Shown here in pieces: positions 61,243 through 64,000 of a DNA stretch of 64,000 nt. The notes below the pieces were generated by a model, which was not told where the DNA came from, did no database searches, and was given only the letters and a program-made list of their open reading frames with translations. Each line of letters starts with the position of its first letter. Position 1 is the stretch's first letter. The position numbers and the translations under genes were made by a program. This stretch comes from Luteolibacter algae (GTDB lineage Bacteria; Verrucomicrobiota; Verrucomicrobiia; Verrucomicrobiales; Akkermansiaceae), in assembly GCF_042683045.1 (NCBI RefSeq), contig NZ_JBHUIT010000031.1, positions 372,001-436,000 of the forward strand, in the 5' to 3' direction.

Positions 61243-62882
61243 TTGAGCCATTTTCACATCCTTTTTCTTACGCGAGTTTTCACCGGACTGAGCCTGTCCC
61301 TAATGGCAGAGCTCCATGCGGGCCCGATGTCTCAGCCGAATATCGTCGTCATCTACACGGATGATCAGGGCTACGGAGATGTCAGTCACCTGAATCCGGA
61401 TTCGAAATTCCAGACGCCGAACATAGATCGCCTGATCAAAGGAGGGATCAATTTTACGAACGGACACTCGGCGGGATCAGCCTGCACACCCTCACGCTAT
61501 GCTTTGATGACAGGCCGGTATCCATGGCGCACCGAGCTGAAAGAAGGTGTCGGTGATGTGGACCAGCCATCAATGATTTCCGAAGGCCGCTTGACGATTG
61601 GCGGGATGCTACAACAGAACGGCTATCATACCGCTTGTGTCGGGAAATGGCACCTCGGCATGGAACTACCGGGTTCGCGGGGGGACCGCGATTGGTCGGA
61701 ACCGATTTTGGAGGGGCCGGTGGATCGAGGCTTTGACTACTGGTATGGGATACCGACATCGCCGAAGTTGGTATGCGCGTGGTTTGAAAATCGCGGCCTG
61801 GCGCCGGGGGCTGCGGAGCCGGATCTATTAACATATCACAAGAAAAATTTTCCAAACATCGACAAGCGCTGGCGCATCATGAAGCCGTATACACGGATCT
61901 CGAGGAGCAGCCGAAAGATACGATTGAGAACAAAAACTTCATCAGCGAAGTCGCGCCGGATTGGGAAGACGACCAGCTGCTCACCCGCTATACGGACAAG
62001 GCAATGGAATGGGTGAGCGCACAGGCGAACGACGCGAAAAACGGCAAGCCGTTCTTTCTCTATTTTTCCATGACATCTCCGCATGAGCCGGTCGCCCCTC
62101 GCGCGGACTTTATCGGAAAAAGCGGATGTGGCGGTTATGGCGATTTCGTGATGGAGACGGATTTCCACATCGGGCGCTTGTTGGATTTCCTCGATGAACA
62201 GGAGCTTTCTGAAAATACGCTCGTCCTCTTCTCCAGTGACAACGGCGCCGAAAATACCTGGAAGCAACGCATCAAGGATTACGGGCACCATAGTAGTGGT
62301 AAGCTCAGGGACGGAAAAAGATCGCACTATGAGGGCGGTCACCGTGTTCCATTTTCCATACGATGGCCTGCGGTCATTCAGGCTGGCCGGATCTGGGAAA
62401 AACCGATTTGTCAGATCGATCTGATGGTCACGGTCGCAGAAATCATCGGAGCCAAACTCCCTGAGGATGCTGCGGAAGATAGCCAGAGCTTTGCGGATGT
62501 TTTGAGGAATCCTGCCTCCGGTTTCGAGCGCATCCCGATGATCATCACGAACAACCGCAACGGACAGTTTTCGGTCACGGAGGGGAAGTGGAAACTGGTA
62601 ATGCCATCCGGGGGAAATGGCCGCGAGCTTTACGATTTAGCGGAGGACATCGGAGAGAATCGAAACCTGATCAAGCAGCATCCGGAGGTGGCTGCGGCTC
62701 TCGAAGTAAAGCTGACGGAGATGCTCTGCAATGGCCGCTCCACACAGGGCGCCCGCCAATCCAATGACACCGGATGGTGGCCGGCCATCACGTGGCTAAC
62801 GCCAGAGGAATATAAGGCCAGGCATCCCGAAGGAGAACCTCTTGTGGGAAAAGCCAACAAGAAGTCCAAGGCGAAGAAGTAA
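61243..62882 (+). pseudogene. Sulfatase, frame broken by one missing base
   Basis: Exported formylglycine-dependent sulfatase. A signal peptide (FLTRVFTGLSLSLMAELHAG) starts at TTG 61243; an ATG at 61303 is the alternative. Present are IVVIYTDDQGYGDVS (metal Asp pair), the CTPSR active-site motif in SACTPSRYALMTGRYPWRT, and VGKWHLGM. Frame 1 runs to 62016, but the sense changes near 61866: NFPNIDK goes on as ALAHHEAVYTDLEEQ only in another frame, which continues to 62882 with FFLYFSMTSPHEP and VLFSSDNGAEN. One extra G in GACAAG|GCGCTG restores a single frame of about 546 residues. It is either a recent mutation or a sequence error. Confidence 0.88.
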
Positions 62883-62989
62883 CTTGCTCGATGGGATGAG
62901 GGAATGGCTTCGCCCGCCATTCTGGCTCTCTCCTTTTGGCAGATGAAGGGGAAATTTTTTTGAATCAACGAAACAAGAACAAAGAAAAA

Positions 62990-64000
62990 ATGGGTATGAG
63001 TGGAAAATTAAAATTGGGAAAGGTTATCGGCTTCGCGCTGATTCTTGCAGCGCAGAACGCACTGGCTGCCACGCCGAACATCGTCTACATCCTCGCTGAT
63101 GATATGGGGCCGGGAGATGTTTCCGCCTACAACAAGGACGGTAAAATCCCAACCCCGAACATCGATCGCATCGCGGCGGAAGGGATGAAGTTCATGGACG
63201 CGCATACAGCGTCCGCAGTGTGCTCACCCACCCGCTACGGCATTATGACTGGCCGTTATAGCTGGCGGACATGGCTGAAGGAAGGGGTGCTTGGGCCCTA
63301 TAGCCCACCATTGATCGAAAAAGAGCGGGAGACCGTGGCCACTTTCCTCAAAAAGGCAGGCTATGCGACTGCGATGGTCGGGAAGTGGCATCTGGGAATG
63401 GATTGGAAAAACAGTGCCCCCGCGAAGAGCAAGCGGATCGCGGCAAAATTCGTCGATCTCACCGCACCTATCGAGAACGGCCCCATGGATAGGGGATTTG
63501 ATTTCGTCCTCGAATCCCATCCCACATGCATGTTTTACATCGAGGGTCGACGGGTGGAGAAGGAAGTGAAACTGCTTACGGCCGCGGACGTGAAAGAAAG
63601 AAAATACGTGCATACCAAGCCCGACTGGGCGGAGGACGATTACGTCCAGGAAGAAAAACTAACGAGATTTGCTTCCACCGCTTGTGAATGGATACGGGGA
63701 AATGCCGAAAAGCCCTTTTTCCTCTACCTACCCCTCACGTCGCCGCACAACCCCATTGTCCCGAGAGAAGGATTTCTCGGGAAAAGCGGGCTGAACGATC
63801 ATGGCGACTTCGTTATGGAAACGGATTGGGTGGTGGGAGAAGTGCTGAAAACTCTCGATGAGCTGAAGCTGGCGGAAAATACCATCGTGATTTTCACTGC
63901 GGACAATGGGACTTCTCCATCAGCGGGAATTCCTGAGATGGCAAAAAAGGCCACCAGACCAGCTGGATCTACCGTGGCATGAAAGGCACACTATGGGAGG
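62990..64000 (+). pseudogene. Sulfatase, frame broken near the window edge, continues beyond
   Basis: Second exported formylglycine-dependent sulfatase, next to the first. Signal peptide KVIGFALILAAQNALAAT, then NIVYILADDMGPGDVS, active-site motif CSPTR in SAVCSPTRYGIMTGRYSWRT, VGKWHLGMDW and VIFTADNGTSPSAGIPEMAKK. After this the frame reads ATRPAGSTVA and stops at 63982. In the next frame the sequence reads GHQTSWIYRGMKGTLWE, the family's normal continuation, up to the window end. One missing G in the GG run at 63949-63950 explains it. The gene's 3' part lies outside the window. Confidence 0.88.

Noticed and set aside
62004..62882. Independent second sulfatase gene starting at 62004
   Set aside because: It has no signal peptide or active-site Cys motif and continues the first sulfatase after a one-base frame change.

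Overview
The window looks like chromosomal DNA of a Verrucomicrobiota bacterium, probably class Verrucomicrobiae. This is inferred from gene content, not from a marker tree. The pointers are a PEP-CTERM protein with the Verrucomicrobia-type Arg-rich end, next to a TIGR02597-like exported protein; two DUF5069 proteins; an exported YdjY protein; ThuA, DUF1080 and DUF5009 proteins; Tat-exported Gfo/Idh/MocA oxidoreductases; and formylglycine-type sulfatases. No rRNA, tRNA, CRISPR array, integrase or transposase gene was seen.

Layout. 1-4.8 kb: a type II secretion/type IV pilus-like operon (secretin C-terminus, unknown protein, GspE/PilB ATPase, GspF/PilC, small membrane protein). 4.9-8.9 kb: low-molecular-weight phosphatase, DUF5069, PolX and DAHP synthase. 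9-13.9 kb (minus): a GldA-GldF-GldG-like ABC system with a DUF4340 protein. 14-17.4 kb (minus): trigger factor-ClpP-ClpX. 17.5-21.1 kb: PurU, a secreted glucoamylase-like protein and a two-domain NIPSNAP protein. 21.4-28.2 kb (plus): an outer-membrane beta-barrel protein, a structured leader with an internal terminator, a small His-rich exported protein and a full urease operon ureABCEFGD, then a half-size TauE-like protein. 28.2-33.3 kb: heptosyltransferase-like protein, ThuA, PfkB kinase, and an AT-richer TIGR02597-like/PEP-CTERM pair. 33.4-33.6 kb: a cluster of REP-like palindromes. 33.7-37.6 kb (minus): squalene-cyclase-repeat protein, YdjY protein, a TIM-barrel protein and two coiled-coil lipoproteins. 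37.8-46.9 kb: fusA, pabB, a second DUF5069, prfB with its programmed frameshift, apt, pgi, an IscA-type protein and a membrane-anchored unknown. 47-64 kb: a carbohydrate region.

The carbohydrate region is dominated by a tightly packed minus-strand operon from 58.9 to 50.2 kb: two Gfo/Idh/MocA oxidoreductases, a sugar isomerase/epimerase, an MFS transporter, a ROK kinase with a long N-terminal extension, a PIG-L deacetylase, NagB, and a third oxidoreductase. Together these suggest uptake, oxidation, deacetylation, phosphorylation and deamination of an amino-sugar-containing compound ending at fructose-6-phosphate. Upstream lie a DUF5009 membrane acyltransferase-like gene, a PAS-AraC regulator, and, divergent from it, two sulfatase genes. 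Each sulfatase has its frame broken by one apparently missing G, so either both are young pseudogenes or the assembly has errors at this end.

Points most worth a second look are the three-hairpin leader and small His-rich protein ahead of urease, the GAAA-loop structured leader ahead of the TIGR02597-like/PEP-CTERM pair, the amino-sugar operon, the REP-like elements and the paired sulfatase frameshifts.
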